Of a stretch of 9,145 bases of DNA, positions 6,604 through 9,145 are shown in pieces (within the stretch, counting starts at the first letter, position 1; each line of letters opens with the position of its first letter). The notes beneath the pieces were generated by a model. It did not search any database, was not told the DNA's origin, and was given only the letters and a program-made list of their open reading frames with translations. The stretch is from Prevotella sp. CAG:485. GTDB taxonomy: Bacteria; Bacteroidota; Bacteroidia; Bacteroidales; Muribaculaceae. The position numbers and the translations under genes are program-made. The DNA lies in NCBI GenBank assembly GCA_000437495.1, contig FR897843.1, positions 81,600 through 90,744 of the forward strand, written 5' to 3'.

Positions 6604-9051
6604 TTACGGCTTTACCAGGCGCAGGGTACAGGCCTCGCCGAGGCAGTTTACGCGCACCAGGTAGATGCCTTTGGTCAGGGATGCCACTTCCAAGGTGGCT
6701 CGGGTGCCGTCGACTTCCACGCTCACGTTGCGGCGCATTCCCTGCATATCATATACTTCGACGCTGCCGATGGGTTGCGGAGTGCTAACCACGGCGGTAG
6801 AGCCGTATGTGGCAATCCATGCCTTGGTGCTCCCTTCAATGGTGGCAACGCCGGTGGTGCCAACCGTGAAGTAGGCGTTATCCAGGTAACTGTTGCCCGA
6901 CGAAGGCGACTGTTTGTAGTTAAGGAGCACCTGGTAGCGCTGCTGTGCCTCGCCGGCCGGGAACGGGAAACGGAAGCGCACGTGTTTACTCTCGCCTGCG
7001 TTGAGGTAATGGTCGGGGGTGTTATAGTTAATCTTCGATTTGCCGTTGCCGTCGAGCACAAACACCGAAATGTTGTTGGCGAAATAGCCCGATGTGCATT
7101 TCAGGTCAAAGTCGAGCGCCACGTCCATGGAGTTGACTGACGAGGCATTCTCCACTGTGAGGTTAGAGCTTGTAAGCGTTGCCGTGGGTGAGCCGGAAAG
7201 GATGGATACCTCCACCTTGTCGGTGATGGGGATGTAAACCGGAGCATTGTTTGTAGACTCGGGGTCTTTGACCATGAGAGCCACTTTGCAGGTCAACGGC
7301 GCGTTGATGATGTAAGAGCTGAAAGGCGTGGAATAGACGCGCGAGGGAATCTTGATGCTCTTGTCCCAGGTTACGGTTGTTTCAGCCGGGATGTCGGTGA
7401 GCATGGCGTCGCCAACCCCCATGAAGGAGTCGGATGAGGCGTTAAACCAGCCAAGATAAATGTTTTTGTACACCTCCACTGGGTTGCTGTTGGTGATGGT
7501 TGCCTCAAGGCGGCTCTTGGCGCCGAGATAGACCTTAGGACCTAATTTCAGCGCTGTGCCGGTAACTTCTGCGTCGCTGAGTTTATTGAGCGTGTAAGAG
7601 CCGTTGTCGGCCGTGAGCACATAATGGTCCTTGCACGAGGAAGGTGCGGGCATCTTCGCTGCGCCCTCACCGGTGCTTGAGTATGCATATGCCGGATTCA
7701 CCGTGTACTGACCGTCGGGAAGATTCGACGGTACTAAAACGCTGTATTCACGTAGTCCGCGATACTGAATCAGATTGCTGAAGGTATAATAATGCAAATA
7801 GCGTGTGTTGCCGTTGGCGTCCTCCAAAATGGCACCGAAAGCAGCCCTTGGAATAGTGGCACCCCCATAGTTCCAGAATCCGCCTTTGAAGGATATGGCA
7901 TCTACCGACAGGGTCGTTGTATATTCCTGCGCTGTAATGATATACTCCGGAGTTGAGCCTTCAAAGTTCGGCCTCAGGTTGAGCACGGCACCTTGACCGG
8001 TGTTGAAGCCGCCGGCACCGCCGCCGATTCCGAAGTTGGCCGGCTCAAGGGCTGTGAGCAGGAAATAGCCGTTGCTGACGCCGCCCCAACCCCAGTTGAG
8101 ATGGAAATAACCGTCGCTCTCATAGCCGTCGACCACAAAAGCATGACCGCCGCTCGAGCCTGAACCGTGATAAAGCACCGGACAGCCGGCTGCCAATGAC
8201 CCATACACCATATCTTCCCATTCAAAGAGGCCGTAGCCGCTGCGGTCGTAATGTGTTGACGAGGGGGCGTAATCGAAATAGCGCACCAGCCTGTCGGCAG
8301 CATAAGCCGTAACCGCCCCGGAGGCGCTGGTGTCATAGTCCATATCCATGGCATAACCGCAGGCTTGCATCAGCGTAGCCACCGCGTTATTCTGGTCCTC
8401 AGTCCACGAATCAGTGAGGATATAAGGCATATTCTTCCAGTCGAACTTTACGGTGCTGAAGTCCATCGACAGCGTGGTATTGTTCCACGAATACGAGTTT
8501 GTGCCCTGCCCCTTGGCCGGATATTGCCAGAAACGCATAATCTGCGCAATTGCCGTTGCCACGCATCCGGTGGGACAGCGCGTGCCATCCTTTACCGGAC
8601 ATTTATTGTTGAAGGGAGCATCCTGATCCCAGTGAGCATGCACCATAAGGGGAATCGCCGTACGCTGAGGGCGCTGTGCCGCCATACGCTCCCCCGAGGC
8701 AGGAAGGGGCTGACAGCGTGCCCACTGAATCTCGTCGGCATACCCCTTCAGCCACTCCTTAAGCTGCACGGGAAGCGCGTCATAGCCCGGCCAAGCCGAG
8801 TTGGAATAGCCCAGCACGGGAGCTGCCAAATCGTCGCCGGAGGCAATCACGAAGCCGCCGTTATCGCGGGCGAAGACATAATATGCCGGTTGCTCGGCCT
8901 TTGCCTCGACATATACCGGCTTTGCTGCGGCGGCATAGCGTGCGCCCTCCTGAGCTCCGCGCATACGCACCAGAGCCTGCTCAGGTGTCAGCGGAGCTGC
9001 AAAACAACTCCCCGCTATGGCCACAAGAAGAAGAATGTGAAAGTGTTTCAT
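6604..9051 (-). CDS. Secreted C10 (streptopain-like) cysteine peptidase with type IX sorting domain, intact
   Basis: This 815-residue preproenzyme is exported to degrade extracellular proteins. A signal peptide (about 1-18, MKHFHILLLVAIAGSCFA) precedes a Spi/C10 propeptide (about 20-130) that should keep the enzyme latent. The peptidase domain (about 135-360) has conserved Trp141 in HWDQDAPFN, catalytic Cys163 in TGCVATAIAQIM, His303 in GGHAFVVDGY, and Asn319-Trp320 in LNWGWGG. The glycine-rich IGGGAGGFNTGQ near 342-353 is also typical. Beta-sandwich-like regions follow. The last 60 residues (VEVYDMQG, then LTKGIYLVRV and ending LRLVKP) resemble a type A type IX secretion sorting domain, implying outer-membrane export and possible cell-surface attachment. 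It is much longer than streptococcal SpeB (about 400) because of this C-terminal part. It is colinear with the broken paralogue at 2314-4635. The start at 9051 gives a complete signal peptide and suits the promoter at 9084-9115. Confidence 0.94.
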   Translation of the reverse strand: MKHFHILLLVAIAGSCFAAPLTPEQALVRMRGAQEGARYAAAAKPVYVEAKAEQPAYYVFARDNGGFVIASGDDLAAPVLGYSNSAWPGYDALPVQLKEWLKGYADEIQWARCQPLPASGERMAAQRPQRTAIPLMVHAHWDQDAPFNNKCPVKDGTRCPTGCVATAIAQIMRFWQYPAKGQGTNSYSWNNTTLSMDFSTVKFDWKNMPYILTDSWTEDQNNAVATLMQACGYAMDMDYDTSASGAVTAYAADRLVRYFDYAPSSTHYDRSGYGLFEWEDMVYGSLAAGCPVLYHGSGSSGGHAFVVDGYESDGYFHLNWGWGGVSNGYFLLTALEPANFGIGGGAGGFNTGQGAVLNLRPNFEGSTPEYIITAQEYTTTLSVDAISFKGGFWNYGGATIPRAAFGAILEDANGNTRYLHYYTFSNLIQYRGLREYSVLVPSNLPDGQYTVNPAYAYSSTGEGAAKMPAPSSCKDHYVLTADNGSYTLNKLSDAEVTGTALKLGPKVYLGAKSRLEATITNSNPVEVYKNIYLGWFNASSDSFMGVGDAMLTDIPAETTVTWDKSIKIPSRVYSTPFSSYIINAPLTCKVALMVKDPESTNNAPVYIPITDKVEVSILSGSPTATLTSSNLTVENASSVNSMDVALDFDLKCTSGYFANNISVFVLDGNGKSKINYNTPDHYLNAGESKHVRFRFPFPAGEAQQRYQVLLNYKQSPSSGNSYLDNAYFTVGTTGVATIEGSTKAWIATYGSTAVVSTPQPIGSVEVYDMQGMRRNVSVEVDGTRATLEVASLTKGIYLVRVNCLGEACTLRLVKP

Positions 9052-9083
9052 GACAAGTGTGTGTTTATGGCATTAGTGATGCT

Positions 9084-9115
9084 CAAAGTTACACACTTTT
9101 TTCCACCCCTGCAAA
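9084..9115 (-). promoter_or_regulatory. Bacteroidetes-type promoter for the intact C10 peptidase
   Basis: On the minus strand TTTG (9115-9112), exactly 20 bases, then TAACTTTG (9091-9084) matches the Bacteroidetes -33/-7 consensus; only the preferred pyrimidine after the -7 box is missing. The predicted leader is about 25-30 bases, much shorter than the roughly 150-base leader of the paralogous operon. The two peptidases are thus probably not regulated by the same leader mechanism. Confidence 0.75.
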
Positions 9116-9145
9116 TAAAGACCCCATTCCACAAAAAATGTTAAT

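Noticed and set aside
6586..7140. Plus-strand open frame opposite the 3' end of the intact peptidase
   Set aside because: It is the antisense of the type IX sorting domain and beta-rich region, with no motif or promoter of its own.
8365..9144. Long plus-strand open frame opposite the intact peptidase
   Set aside because: It lies antisense to a clearly coding signal peptide, propeptide and catalytic domain, has no recognisable domains, and is Cys/His/Arg-rich as expected of an antisense frame.
1..9145. CRISPR array, insertion sequence, integron or tRNA/rRNA
   Set aside because: Reading both strands showed no regularly spaced repeats, transposase or integrase, target-site duplications, or recognisable structural RNA.

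Overview
The window looks like a piece of a Bacteroidales chromosome, most plausibly a gut or oral lineage such as Muribaculaceae or Prevotellaceae. The grounds are: three promoters of the Bacteroidetes type (TTTG, 20 bases, TAnnTTTG), no convincing Shine-Dalgarno sequences before any gene, a short-winged Crp/Fnr regulator of the Bacteroidetes kind, secreted C10 (streptopain-like) peptidases with type IX secretion-like tails, and a BspA-like leucine-rich repeat protein. The family or genus cannot be fixed from the sequence alone.

Layout. Bases 1-1187 (minus strand) hold the first 395 codons of dnaX, the clamp-loader gamma/tau subunit, cut by the window edge. Bases 1277-1930 (minus) encode a Crp/Fnr-family regulator, separated from dnaX by 89 bases. 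A 383-base divergent intergenic region (1931-2313) carries a candidate promoter for the regulator, a near-perfect promoter for the plus-strand genes, and a leader of about 150 bases with possible secondary structure. Bases 2314-4635 and 4662-6459 (plus, 26 bases apart, probably one operon) encode a secreted C10 cysteine peptidase and a secreted BspA-like LRR protein. Both are broken. The peptidase has one in-frame TGA exactly where its intact paralogue has a conserved Trp. The LRR gene has a TAG and two frame breaks. A strong 14-bp hairpin terminator follows at 6506-6549. Bases 6604-9051 (minus, convergent) encode an intact paralogous C10 peptidase with its own promoter at 9084-9115.

How it fits together. 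dnaX is housekeeping. The rest resembles an accessory locus for exported proteins: two C10 proteases in opposite orientation around a surface LRR protein, with a Crp/Fnr-type regulator transcribed divergently from the first. The main point of interest is the decay, or possibly remodelling, of the plus-strand operon. The TGA splits the protease almost exactly between its inhibitory propeptide and the mature enzyme. What remains translatable is therefore an exported propeptide-like protein next to an intact paralogous protease. No CRISPR array, insertion sequence, tRNA or rRNA was seen, and no clear undescribed multi-gene system. The TGA-delimited propeptide and the structured leader are the best leads.
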